Assembly (NCBI RefSeq): GCF_000252445.1
Contig: NC_017790.1
Span: forward strand, 363,001-427,000
Length of the DNA stretch: 64,000 bases
Direction: 5' to 3'
Source: Deinococcus gobiensis I-0
Lineage (GTDB): Bacteria; Deinococcota; Deinococci; Deinococcales; Deinococcaceae
The notes under the pieces were generated by a model. It worked only from the letters and a program-made list of their open reading frames with translations. It did no database searches and was not told where the DNA came from. Both the position numbers and the translations under genes were made by a program. Of the stretch, positions 47,024 to 59,195 are shown piece by piece. Positions within the stretch are counted from its first letter, which is position 1. Every line of letters starts with the position of its first letter.

Positions 47024-47472
47024 GCCTGCCCGCCGGATACCCCCTGCGCGAAGTCACGCTGGCCGATGCCGACGCGGTGGCTGTCCACCGCTACCCAGAA
47101 GTGGCCGACGCCGCCGAGCGCCCGCCCTACGCCGCCTGGCTCGCGGGGGCGCTCGCCGCTGGCCGCTACCTGGGACTCATGGCCGTATGCCGGGGCGAGG
47201 TCGTCGCGGGGGCAGGCCTGACCCTGCTGGAGTGGGGGCCGACCCGTGGACAGCTGGAGCCGCTGCGGGGCCGCCTCGTCAACGTCTGGACGCACCCGGA
47301 GCACCGCCGACTCGGGCTGGCCCGGACCCTGTGCGCGGGGTTGCTTGCACGGGCACGGGCGCGGGGTATCGGCACGGTCGGCCTGGGCAGCACGCCGCAG
47401 GCCCGCGACCTCTACCTCGCGCTGGGTTTTGCCCCGCAGCCCGCCGAGATGAAGTGGGAGGCCCCGCGATGA
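47020..47472 (+). CDS. GNAT-family N-acetyltransferase 3 of the arg operon
   Basis: A 150-residue GNAT starting at GTG 47020. YPLREVTLADADAVAVHRYP, VVAGAGLTLLEWGPTRGQLE and the AcCoA loop VWTHPEHRRLGLARTLCAGL are visible; the loop has RRLGLA in place of the usual RGxGxA, so one Gly is replaced. It ends LYLALGFAPQPAEMKWE. A third diverged copy of the preceding two genes. Overlaps the next gene by ATGA. Confidence 0.82.
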   Translation: MSLPAGYPLREVTLADADAVAVHRYPEVADAAERPPYAAWLAGALAAGRYLGLMAVCRGEVVAGAGLTLLEWGPTRGQLEPLRGRLVNVWTHPEHRRLGLARTLCAGLLARARARGIGTVGLGSTPQARDLYLALGFAPQPAEMKWEAPR

Positions 47473-47945
47473 GCGCGCCTGTGCATGTCGCTCTGCGCGC
47501 CGTGACCCCCGCCGACCTCCCCGCCTTCCACGCCGTGATGATGGCGGCGGGCATGGACCCGCGCAGCAGCTGGAGCCGCGTGACGGTGGCCGACCTCCAG
47601 GCGTCGCTGTTCGCCCCCGATGCGGGCGGTCTCGTCGCCCAGACCGAGGCCGGGGTGGTGGGCGTGGTCGGTTACCGGCCCGACGGCCCCCGCACCCTGA
47701 CCCTGAACAAGCTGGCGACCGTGCCCACCGTGCGGGGCCAGGGCGTCGGGCGGCAGCTGGTCGAGGCGGTCGAGGCCCACGCCCGCGCCCAGGGCTACGG
47801 CCGGGTCCTGCTGGCGGTCAGCCAGTACAACCTGGACGTGTTGCCCTTCTACGAAGGCCTGGGCTACCGCCGCAGCGCCGAAGCCTATGCCCACGCCCAC
47901 CCCGCCAGCCCGCCCCCGGTGGTGCTGGTCAAGGAACTGCCATGA
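47469..47945 (+). CDS. GNAT-family N-acetyltransferase 4 of the arg operon
   Basis: A 158-residue GNAT, more distant from the three before it. HVALRAVTPADLPAFHAVMM opens the fold; LATVPTVRGQGVGRQLVEAV is a canonical AcCoA loop (RGQGVG) and VSQYNLDVLPFYEGLGYRRS the C-terminal strand-helix. ATG 47469 overlaps the previous stop and its own stop overlaps the argH start, so its expression is tied to argH. Acceptor unknown. Confidence 0.85.
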   Translation: MSAPVHVALRAVTPADLPAFHAVMMAAGMDPRSSWSRVTVADLQASLFAPDAGGLVAQTEAGVVGVVGYRPDGPRTLTLNKLATVPTVRGQGVGRQLVEAVEAHARAQGYGRVLLAVSQYNLDVLPFYEGLGYRRSAEAYAHAHPASPPPVVLVKELP

Positions 47946-49336
47946 CCAAGACTCAGGACAAGAAACTCTGGGGCGGGCGCTTCGCCGAAGCCACCGCCGA
48001 ACTCGTCGAACTCTTCAATGCCTCGGTGGGCTTCGACCAGCGCCTCGCAGAGCAGGACATCCGGGGCAGCCTCGCGCACGTCGCCATGCTGGGGCAGGTC
48101 GGCATCCTGAGCGCCGAGGAGGTCGCGCAGATCACGGGCGGCCTGAACGCCGTGCTGGCCGACATCCGCACTGGAGCTTTCGAGTGGCGGCTCGACCGTG
48201 AGGACGTTCATATGAACGTCGAGGCTGCGCTGCGCGACCGCATCGGGCCGGTGGCGGGCAAGCTGCACACTGCCCGCAGCCGCAACGACCAGGTGGCGGT
48301 GGACTTCCGGCTGTTCACCAAGGAAGCCGCGCTGGACCTCGCCGACAAGACGCGCGCCCTGCGGACGGTCATGCTCGACGAGGCCGAGAAGCACCTGGAG
48401 ACCGGTGTCATCCTGCCCGGCTACACGCACCTTCAGGTCGCGCAGCCCATCCTGCTCGCCCACTGGTTCATGGCCTACGTGGCGATGCTGGAACGCGACG
48501 AGGGCCGTTTCCGGGACGCCGCCGAGCGCATGGACGAGTCGCCGCTGGGCAGCTCGGCGCTGGCGGGCACGCCCTGGCCCATCGACCGCTTCGCCACCGC
48601 CGGGGCGCTGGGCTTCGCGCGCCCGACCGCCAACAGCCTCGACGGGGTGGGCAGCCGCGACTTCGCCATCGAGTTCCTGTCGGCCTGCGCGATCCTCTCG
48701 GCGCACCTTTCGCGCCTCTCCGAAGAACTGATCCTGTATTCGACCTTCGAATTCGGCTTCCTGACCCTGCCCGACAGCCACACCACGGGGTCGAGCATCA
48801 TGCCGCAGAAGAAGAACCCCGACGTGTCCGAGCTGGCACGCGGCAAGGCGGGGCGCGTCTTCGGCAACCTGATGGGCCTGCTCACCGTGGTCAAGGGCAC
48901 GCCGCTGGCCTACAACAAGGACCTCCAGGAAGACAAGGAGGGCGTGTTCGACAGTTACGACACCCTGAGCATCGTGCTGCGCCTGTACGCCGAGATGATG
49001 CCCAAGACCGTTTGGCACGCCGAAAAGACCCGAGAGGCCGCCGCCCGGGGCTACTCCACCGCGACCGACGTGGCCGATTTCCTGGCCCGGCAGGGCGTGC
49101 CCTTCCGCGAGGCGCACGAGGTCGTGGGCGGGCTGGTCGGGCTGGCGAGCCGCAGCGGCCGGCAACTGTGGGAGCTGAGCGACGCCGAGCTGAAGGCCGC
49201 CCACCCCCTGCTGTCGGCCGAGGTCGCGCAGACGCTGACCGTCGAGGAAAGCGTGCGCGGGCGCCAGAGCTACGGCGGCACGGCCCCCGAACAGGTCGCG
49301 CGCGCGATTGCTGACGCGAAGCGGGCGTTGGAGTAA
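47942..49336 (+). CDS. argH: Argininosuccinate lyase
   Basis: Splits argininosuccinate to arginine and fumarate, the last step of the pathway. The 464-residue protein has KLWGGRFAEATAELVELFNA at the N-terminus, EDVHMNVEAALRDRIG, KLHTARSRNDQVAVDFRLFT, GYTHLQVAQPILLAHWFMAY (catalytic His) and the fumarase/aspartase signature GSSIMPQKKNPDVSELARGK with the mobile catalytic Ser loop. ATG 47942 overlaps the fourth GNAT stop. The HIT gene starts 5 nt after its stop, so the operon continues. Confidence 0.95.
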   Translation: MTKTQDKKLWGGRFAEATAELVELFNASVGFDQRLAEQDIRGSLAHVAMLGQVGILSAEEVAQITGGLNAVLADIRTGAFEWRLDREDVHMNVEAALRDRIGPVAGKLHTARSRNDQVAVDFRLFTKEAALDLADKTRALRTVMLDEAEKHLETGVILPGYTHLQVAQPILLAHWFMAYVAMLERDEGRFRDAAERMDESPLGSSALAGTPWPIDRFATAGALGFARPTANSLDGVGSRDFAIEFLSACAILSAHLSRLSEELILYSTFEFGFLTLPDSHTTGSSIMPQKKNPDVSELARGKAGRVFGNLMGLLTVVKGTPLAYNKDLQEDKEGVFDSYDTLSIVLRLYAEMMPKTVWHAEKTREAAARGYSTATDVADFLARQGVPFREAHEVVGGLVGLASRSGRQLWELSDAELKAAHPLLSAEVAQTLTVEESVRGRQSYGGTAPEQVARAIADAKRALE

Positions 49337-49341
49337 CGGCC

Positions 49342-49833
49342 ATGAACGTCACTCTTCCCCTGGACGGCCGCCTGTTGCCCCAGCGTGAGCGGGAGTGGGC
49401 CGACTGGCTCGCCCGCCCGCACGAGAACCCGCTGACGACCCGCGCCGATTTTTCTGGGGGAGAGGTCGTGCTGGAAAACGACCTGTGCATCTACACGCAG
49501 GACGCCCGCTACGCCGACGGCCTGCCGTACTCCGGGCTGATCGTCACGCGGCGGCCCTGCCAGACCGTCTTCGACCTGACCCCGCAGGAGGTGGCGGCGG
49601 TCCATACCCTGCTGGCCGAGGTCCGGGCGCTGCTGGCCGAAACGGTGCGGCCCGACGGGTACACGGTGGGCTGGAACGTCTATCCGGCAGGCGGCCAGCA
49701 CATTCCGCACGTTCACCTGCACGTCATCCCGCGCTGGAAGACCGAGGCCTCGGCCGGTGCGGGGCTGCGGTACTTCCTCAAAGCGGCCCGGCTGGAGGCT
49801 GAGCGGGAAGCCGAGCGACGACGGGAATGCTGA
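49342..49833 (+). CDS. HIT-family nucleotide hydrolase/transferase
   Basis: A 163-residue histidine-triad protein. The triad is HIPHVHLHVIPRW (HxHxH preceded by an extra His), with the N-terminal substrate-binding part in VVLENDLCIYTQDARYADGL, LIVTRRPCQTVFDLTPQEVA and NVYPAGGQH. HIT proteins hydrolyse AMP- or ADP-linked nucleotides such as Ap4A or aminoacyl adenylates. It lies 5 nt after argH, so is co-transcribed with arginine genes; a functional link is not obvious. The tail EAEREAERRREC is a charged helix. Confidence 0.85.
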   Translation: MNVTLPLDGRLLPQREREWADWLARPHENPLTTRADFSGGEVVLENDLCIYTQDARYADGLPYSGLIVTRRPCQTVFDLTPQEVAAVHTLLAEVRALLAETVRPDGYTVGWNVYPAGGQHIPHVHLHVIPRWKTEASAGAGLRYFLKAARLEAEREAERRREC

Positions 49834-49876
49834 TGCCGACCTTCGCCTTCCGCCCCCCCGCTTCTCAGGAGACCCT

Positions 49877-50398
49877 ATGACCCTCACCCCAGGACCCATC
49901 AACACCATGCACGTCAAGCTGCGCCAGGCCGCGCCCGAAGATTTTCCCGTGATTCTGGACCTGCTGGAACGCTGCGGCCTGTTCACCTCCAGCGTGACCC
50001 CGGAGGGTGGAACCTACTGGGTCGCGGAACTCAACGGCGTGCCGGGCGGCTGCATCGGGCTGGAACACGGCGAGGGCGCCTCGCTGATCCGCTCGACCGC
50101 CGTGATCCCGGAGGCCCGCTCGCAGGGCCTGGGCCGCGCCCTGGTGCAGAGCGCCCTGACGCACGCCTCGCTGCGCGGCGACCGCGTGGTGTACCTGTTC
50201 AGCCAGGAGGCAGGCGACTACTGGACACGCTTTTCCTTCGCCCCCGCCACGGCGGCCGAGGTCGAGGCGGCCCTCCCCGACGCCCCGCAGGTCCGCAGCG
50301 GCCTGCTGCGCGGCTGGATTCACGAGGAACAGGTCTGGCGGCGCGACATTCCGCAGCCACCGTCGGGAGCGGCCGGGCCACAAGGGGCGGCCGGGTGA
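49877..50398 (+). CDS. GNAT-family N-acetyltransferase 5 of the arg operon
   Basis: A 173-residue GNAT. ATG 49877 has AGGAGA 4-5 nt upstream. Visible: LRQAAPEDFPVILDLLERCG, TYWVAELNGVPGGCIGLEHG, the AcCoA loop STAVIPEARSQGLGRALVQS and VVYLFSQEAGDYWTRFSF. It is clearly paralogous to the next gene (shared TYWV, IGLEHGxGASL and the RSxxV segment). The IGLEHG sub-family is close to ArsN2-type acetyltransferases, but the acceptor is unknown. The C-terminus is Pro/Gly-rich. Confidence 0.85.
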   Translation: MTLTPGPINTMHVKLRQAAPEDFPVILDLLERCGLFTSSVTPEGGTYWVAELNGVPGGCIGLEHGEGASLIRSTAVIPEARSQGLGRALVQSALTHASLRGDRVVYLFSQEAGDYWTRFSFAPATAAEVEAALPDAPQVRSGLLRGWIHEEQVWRRDIPQPPSGAAGPQGAAG

Positions 50399-50503
50399 AC
50401 TACTCAAGTGACGCACCCGGTGCGGGGGTGCGCTATGCTCCGGGCACACCCAAACCCGCCGCGCCGGACTGTTCCGGCACGACCATTCCAGGAGGCTCCG
50501 AGC

Positions 50504-50956
50504 ATGACCGACGCCAATGTCAGCATTCGACTTGCCAACGACACCGACCGGGACACCGTCATTCGCGTCTTCCACGACGCCGGGCTGGACACGGACGCCG
50601 CCCTGGCCGAGGGCACGACCTACTGGGTGATGGAACGGGGCGGCCAGGCCATCGGGGCCATCGGGCTGGAGCACGGCGACGGGGCCTCGCTGCTGCGCGG
50701 GGCGGCCGTGGTGCCGCAGGCGCGGCAGGGCGGCCTAGGCCGGCGGCTGGTCATGAGCGCCATCAACTACGCGCAGGGGCGGGGCGACCGGGCCATCTAC
50801 ATGTTCTCGAAGGGAGGGGACTGGGGGTCGTTCGGGTTCACGCAGGTGCCCCTAGCCGTCGTGATGGGGGATATCCCCGACGCCCCGCAGATTCAGGCCT
50901 ACCGCGCCAAGGGCGAGCGCCCGGGCGGCACCACCTGGATGCGGCAGCTGGGCTGA
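50504..50956 (+). CDS. GNAT-family N-acetyltransferase 6 of the arg operon
   Basis: A 150-residue paralogue of the previous gene: TYWVMERGGQAIGAIGLEHG, GASLLRGAAVVPQARQGGLG (AcCoA loop with QGGLG), AIYMFSKGGDWGSFGFTQVP and DIPDAPQIQAYRAKGERPGG. ATG 50504 is set by AGGAGG 8 nt upstream; the longer frame from 50408 adds an unlikely Arg/Pro stretch and crosses a TATGCT promoter-like element near 50434, so this gene may also have its own promoter. Followed by argA after 37 nt. Confidence 0.85.
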   Translation: MTDANVSIRLANDTDRDTVIRVFHDAGLDTDAALAEGTTYWVMERGGQAIGAIGLEHGDGASLLRGAAVVPQARQGGLGRRLVMSAINYAQGRGDRAIYMFSKGGDWGSFGFTQVPLAVVMGDIPDAPQIQAYRAKGERPGGTTWMRQLG

Positions 50957-50993
50957 GGCGCGCTGCCCGGAGCCGCTGCGGGGAGGGCCGGCC

Positions 50994-51521
<528 letters not shown>

Positions 51522-51574
51522 CGCCCGCTCAGATTCGCCCCGCCCTGTCTAGGCCGCCGCGTAGGATGAGGAAG

Positions 51575-53269
51575 ATGAAACCTTCCCTGTCGCTTTCGGC
51601 CCTTACCCTGTCGCTCGGCCTTGCGGGCCTCGCGGGCGCGCAGACGGCGCAGCCCCTCGCGGCCTCGCTGCCGGCGGGCGCCCTGCTCACCCTGGAGACG
51701 CACGACGCCGAACCGGCCCTGGAGCGCCTGACCGGCCTGCTCTCGGGCGTGGTCGGGGCGGCGGGCAAGCTGGCGGGTGAAGAGGACGGGGAAGGAGCGG
51801 GCCGCGCCGACGCGGTGGTGGGCGCGGCGCAGACCATCCTGAGCGACCTGCTGGGCCGCGAGGGCGTGGCGGGCGTCTTCGCGGTGCAGGGGCCGCGCGG
51901 CACCTTCTCGCCCGAGCTGCTCGCGGTGGCGCGGGCGGGCGACCTGGCGGGCGAGGTGCTGGGAGGCGGCCTGCCGGACAAGCCCGGCGCGCGGGTGGGC
52001 AACTACGCCTTCTCGCGGGTGGGCAGCGTCTTCGCGGGGCAATCGGGCGAGCTGCTGTACGTCTCGACCGACAAGGCGCTGCTCATGAGCTACCTGGGCC
52101 GCCTGAGCGGCAAGGCGGCGCCCACGCTCGCGGCCTCGGCGCCCTACGCGGCGGCCACCCGCGCGGCCGGCCCGCAGGAGCTGAGCCTGTACGCCAACTT
52201 CAGCGCGGTCGCCAAGGTGGTGCGTTCGCAGCTGGCGCGCACCGGCCTGCCCCGGCTGCTCTCGCCGGTCGTGGACGCCCTGGACACTCTGGGGCAGTAC
52301 GCGGGCGGCCTGACCACCACCGGGGAGGGGATGACCACCGCCTCGGCGCAGGTCGTGAACCCGGCCGGCAAGGACGCGCCGCTGCGCCGCATCCTGGGGG
52401 CGACCACCGACTTCGCCGTGCAGGACATCATTCCGGCCGACGCCGAGTCGGTGCAGGCCAGCGCCTGCGCGCCCGAGTCTCAGGCCTACCTGGGCCGCTG
52501 GCTGACCCGCCTGGACCTCTTCGAGCCGTTCGGCTTCCTGACCGACAGCCAGCTCGCCAGCCACCTCGAGCGCTCGGGCACGTACCTGGGCGGCGAGTGC
52601 GCGCGCGTCTCGCTGGCCGGGGGCACCCTGGCGGGGCTGGAGGTCAGCGACCCGGCGGCGAGCCTGCGCTACACCGTGACCTACCAGCGCGTCACCGACC
52701 AGGCGGCGGCCGAGGCCCACATGCCCGAGTACGCCCGCAGCGTGAACGAAGCGATTGAGGGGCTGCGCGGCAACTTCAAGACGCTGCTGGGCTCGTCCAT
52801 CGGCGCGCTGTCGGGCCTGGGCATGGGGGGCAGTGGTCTGTCGGCGGCGGAGGTGGCCGCGCTGACCCGCGAGAGTGCGGGCACCAGCCTGGACGACCTC
52901 GACACGCTGCTCGGCAAGCTCAAGCTGGTGTACGGCTTCCGGGACGGCTACCTCGTCACGGCCTTCAGTCCCGAGGCGCTGGCGGCAGCGATGGACCCGG
53001 CTGCTCCGGCGCTGGGCCAGAGCGAGGCCTTCAAGGCGGCGGGGCTGACCCTGACGGGCAGCGGCGGCTGGAGCTATCAGCCCGACCTGCCCGAAATCAG
53101 CGGTGAGGCGCTGGCGGGCGCGCTGCCCGAAGGCGAGGAAGGCGAGATGGCCGCGCCCTTCATGGACGTCCTGGCCGATTTGGTGAACAGATATGACGGC
53201 ATGACCTCACAGCGCAGCGTGCAGGGGAATGTCATCATCAGCAAGGCCAACGTGCTGTACCGCTGGTAA
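51575..53269 (+). CDS. Large secreted protein, DUF3352-like
   Basis: A 564-residue exported protein. MKPSLSLSALTLSLGLAGLA plus GAQ is a signal peptide. The mature part alternates helical and beta segments (LPAGALLTLETHDAEPALER, GVAGVFAVQGPRGTFSPELL, LLYVSTDKALLMSYLGRL, YGFRDGYLVTAFSPEALAAA) as in DUF3352-type repeats, which have a fold of unknown function. No enzyme motif. The start ATG 51575 is preceded by TAGGAT 7 nt upstream; an in-frame ATG three codons earlier is possible. It follows the arg operon but probably has its own promoter. Function unknown. Confidence 0.7.
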   Translation: MKPSLSLSALTLSLGLAGLAGAQTAQPLAASLPAGALLTLETHDAEPALERLTGLLSGVVGAAGKLAGEEDGEGAGRADAVVGAAQTILSDLLGREGVAGVFAVQGPRGTFSPELLAVARAGDLAGEVLGGGLPDKPGARVGNYAFSRVGSVFAGQSGELLYVSTDKALLMSYLGRLSGKAAPTLAASAPYAAATRAAGPQELSLYANFSAVAKVVRSQLARTGLPRLLSPVVDALDTLGQYAGGLTTTGEGMTTASAQVVNPAGKDAPLRRILGATTDFAVQDIIPADAESVQASACAPESQAYLGRWLTRLDLFEPFGFLTDSQLASHLERSGTYLGGECARVSLAGGTLAGLEVSDPAASLRYTVTYQRVTDQAAAEAHMPEYARSVNEAIEGLRGNFKTLLGSSIGALSGLGMGGSGLSAAEVAALTRESAGTSLDDLDTLLGKLKLVYGFRDGYLVTAFSPEALAAAMDPAAPALGQSEAFKAAGLTLTGSGGWSYQPDLPEISGEALAGALPEGEEGEMAAPFMDVLADLVNRYDGMTSQRSVQGNVIISKANVLYRW

Positions 53270-53368
53270 GCCCGGACCCGGGGACACCGGGGCGGGGGAG
53301 CCAGGAGAAGCGCGCGGGCCGAGCCATGAAACGCGTCCGGAGAGGCGCGAATGGGGAGGGAAGCAGAC

Positions 53369-54553
<1,185 letters not shown>

Positions 54554-54592
54554 GCCTCCGGCTCCTCACGAAGTTTTTCTAGAGTGTTCGGT

Positions 54593-55189
54593 GTGGCTCC
54601 TGAAGGCGCACCGAACCTCTTCCGTTTTCTGACCGTGCGGCGGCCGGTGCGCCGGGTCGCCCTCGGGGCGGCGCTCGCGCTGCTGGCGCCGGGGCTGCCG
54701 GGCCGCGCGGCGACGGCCCCAGCCCAGACCGCCTCGCCGCCGACCGTCCGCTTCGTACTGACCCAGACGCTGGTGCGCCCGGCGACAGGGGGCGGGGCCG
54801 ACCGCTACGAGCCCTCGCCCGCCTCGGTGGTGCCCGGCGACCTGCTGCGCGAGGAAGTCGCCGTGACCAATGTGGGCCGCGCAGCGCTGCGGAACGTGCT
54901 GGTCGCCTTGCCGGTGCCGGGCGGCACGGCCTACGCGGGCCGCGCGACCCCGGCCACCGCCGGCTGGACCCTCCAGTTCTCGGACGACCGGGGACGCACC
55001 TACGCCGCGCAGCCGGCCCGCACCGTGAGCCGCACCGAAAACGGCAGGGCGGTGAGCCGTCAGGTCGCTGCCCCGCCCGAAACCTACACCCATGTGCGCT
55101 GGACGGTGGCGACCCTGCGGCCCGGCGAGACCCTCAAATTCAGTTTCCGGGTGAGTGTCCGGGCCGCCGGGGCGCAGGACGGGAACTGA
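54593..55189 (+). CDS. Small secreted DUF11-like protein
   Basis: A 198-residue protein with an N-terminal basic stretch then a hydrophobic segment (VALGAALALLAPGLPGRAAT), a signal peptide with a long n-region. The mature part is one beta-sandwich (VVPGDLLREEVAVTNVGRAA, LPVPGGTAYAGRATPATAGW, YTHVRWTVATLRPGETLKFS) of the DUF11/CARDB kind also seen in the large lipoprotein at 28.2 kb. GTG 54593 is preferred because TAGAGT (54580-54585) lies 7 nt before it; an in-frame GTG at 54584 would sit inside that element. Role unknown; probably envelope-associated. Confidence 0.65.
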   Translation: MAPEGAPNLFRFLTVRRPVRRVALGAALALLAPGLPGRAATAPAQTASPPTVRFVLTQTLVRPATGGGADRYEPSPASVVPGDLLREEVAVTNVGRAALRNVLVALPVPGGTAYAGRATPATAGWTLQFSDDRGRTYAAQPARTVSRTENGRAVSRQVAAPPETYTHVRWTVATLRPGETLKFSFRVSVRAAGAQDGN

Positions 55190-55358
55190 CCCCCACCCGC
55201 CGCTCCCGGCCTGGATGAAGAAAAACCCGGAGCCGCTGCGGGCGGGCAGAATCTATCCTGCGCGGGAAAGATTCGCCCTCATCCCCCGCCGGGGCCGGGT
55301 GCCCGGTGCGGCGCTCTCCCCGGCCCGCACTTCAGGACCCAGCCCACCGGAGGCCCCC

Positions 55359-57151
<1,793 letters not shown>

Positions 57152-57173
57152 CCCGGTCCGGCACCCCGGCCCA

Positions 57174-57199
57174 GGCCCTCTCCAGGAATGGAGGGGGCC
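57174..57199 (+). terminator. Hairpin after topIB
   Basis: An 11-bp stem (57174-57184 with 57189-57199, one G-T pair) closed by a GGAA tetraloop, 22 nt after the topIB stop. The 57200-57374 gap holds a possible promoter for the PII gene (TAGACA, 17 nt, TATGCT at 57316-57321). Confidence 0.6.
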
Positions 57200-57374
57200 G
57201 CGCGTTGTCGCCCGCCCGGCCCCGGTCCGGTCTCCCGTGGTGCCCGGACTGCGGGTTGTATACGGCAAAATGAGCATTTGACTAGGTTTTTTTAGACATT
57301 GCGTCCGGGAAACCCTATGCTGATGCTATGCAGGGATGCGACTTCTGCAAATTGGACGGTAAAAAGGAGACGCC

Positions 57375-57746
<372 letters not shown>

Positions 57747-57774
57747 GGGCGGTTTCCGACAGGAGGAAGTGACC

Positions 57775-59109
57775 ATGCGCACACCCGACCGCACCACCGC
57801 CCTCGCGGCCGCGCCCCTGCTGGCCCTGGCGCTCGGCAGCGCCGCCCTAGCCCAGGGCGCGGCGACCCCGCCCCCCACCCTGAACAGCGGCGACACCGCC
57901 TGGATGCTCGTCTCGGCCGCCCTGGTGCTGCTGATGACGCCGGGCCTGGCCTTCTTCTACGGCGGCCTGACCCGCGCCCAGAGCGTCCTGAACACCATGA
58001 TGATGAGCGTCGTGTCCATCGGCCTCGTCGGCGTGCTGTGGATGCTCGCGGGCTACACCATCGCCTTCGGGCCGAACGGCAACGCCCTGGTCGGCGGCTT
58101 CTCGAACCTGGGCCTGGAAGGCCTGCAGGGCCAGCTCACCGGCACCATCCCCAGCTACGTCTTCGCGGCCTTCCAGGCGATGTTCGCCATCATCGCGCTG
58201 GCGCTCATCTCGGGAGCGGTCATCGAGCGCATGCGCTTCGGGGCCTTCGTGCTGTTCGGCGGCCTCTGGAGCCTGCTGATCTACTCGCCCCTGGCCCACT
58301 GGGTCTGGAGCAGCGACGGCTGGCTATTCAAGGACGGCGCGCTGGACTTCGCGGGCGGCACCGTCATCCACATCTCGGCCGGGGTCTCGGCGCTCGTCGC
58401 CGCCTTCGTGCTCGGGCCGCGCATCGGCTTCCCGCGCAACGCCCACATCCCCCACAACGTGCCGCTGGTGCTGCTGGGCGCGGGCCTGCTGTGGTTCGGC
58501 TGGATGGGCTTCAACGCCGGGTCGGCCGCCGCCGCCAACCAGACCGCCGGCCTCGCCTTCATCACCACCCTGATCGCCCCCGCCGCCGCGATGCTCACCT
58601 GGCTGGTCTGGGAGTCCTCGCGCGCCGGCAAGCCGACCGCCGTGGGCGCCGCCACCGGCCTGGTCGTGGGCCTGGTCGCCATCACCCCCGCCTGCGCCTT
58701 CGTGAGCCCCTGGGCCGCCGTGATCGTCGGGGCCGTGGGCGCCACCGCGAGCTACTGGGCCGTGCAGCTCAAGCACCGCCTGCGCGCCGACGACAGCCTC
58801 GACGTGTTCGCCTGCCACGGCGTCGCCGGCATCGTGGGCGCCCTGCTGACCGGCGCGCTGGCCTTCACGACCGGCAGCGGCAAGCCCTGGGGCGAGCAGA
58901 TGCTCACGCAGATCGTCAGCGTGGTCGCCAGCGTGGTCTGGGCGGGCGTCGGCTCCTTCGTCCTGCTCAAGCTGGTGGGCCTGGTCATGCCGCTGCGCGT
59001 TCCGGCCAGTCAGGAAGTCGCGGGCATCGACCAGAGCGCCCACAGCGAACAGGGCTACAGCGAGAACGAAACCGGCCTGGGCGCCCCCGTCTTCCTCGGC
59101 GGCGACTGA
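57775..59109 (+). CDS. amtB: Ammonium transporter
   Basis: Amt/Rh channel for ammonium uptake, 444 residues, with an N-terminal signal-like stretch (ALAAAPLLALALGSAALAQG) as in other bacterial AmtB. Pore residues are recognisable: LLMTPGLAFFYGGLTRAQSV (periplasmic gate), AFQAMFAIIALALISGAVIE, FGGLWSLLIYSPLAHWVWSS (first His of the pair is at the equivalent helix), DFAGGTVIHISAGVSALVAA (His 168-type) and DDSLDVFACHGVAGIVGALL (His 318-type). ATG 57775 has AGGAGG about 8 nt upstream; the GTG at 57769 is too close to it. An intrinsic terminator follows. Confidence 0.94.
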   Translation: MRTPDRTTALAAAPLLALALGSAALAQGAATPPPTLNSGDTAWMLVSAALVLLMTPGLAFFYGGLTRAQSVLNTMMMSVVSIGLVGVLWMLAGYTIAFGPNGNALVGGFSNLGLEGLQGQLTGTIPSYVFAAFQAMFAIIALALISGAVIERMRFGAFVLFGGLWSLLIYSPLAHWVWSSDGWLFKDGALDFAGGTVIHISAGVSALVAAFVLGPRIGFPRNAHIPHNVPLVLLGAGLLWFGWMGFNAGSAAAANQTAGLAFITTLIAPAAAMLTWLVWESSRAGKPTAVGAATGLVVGLVAITPACAFVSPWAAVIVGAVGATASYWAVQLKHRLRADDSLDVFACHGVAGIVGALLTGALAFTTGSGKPWGEQMLTQIVSVVASVVWAGVGSFVLLKLVGLVMPLRVPASQEVAGIDQSAHSEQGYSENETGLGAPVFLGGD

Positions 59110-59148
59110 GGACCAAGCTCCACCTGCGACACCAGAACCTCCACGTTG

Positions 59149-59184
59149 CCCCGCCACCGACCGCATCCCCGGTGGCGGGGTTTT
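59149..59184 (+). terminator. Intrinsic terminator after amtB
   Basis: CCCCGCCACC (59149-59158) pairs with GGTGGCGGGG (59171-59180), then TTTT. Lies between the convergent amtB and moeA. Confidence 0.88.
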
Positions 59185-59195
59185 CCGTGCCGGGT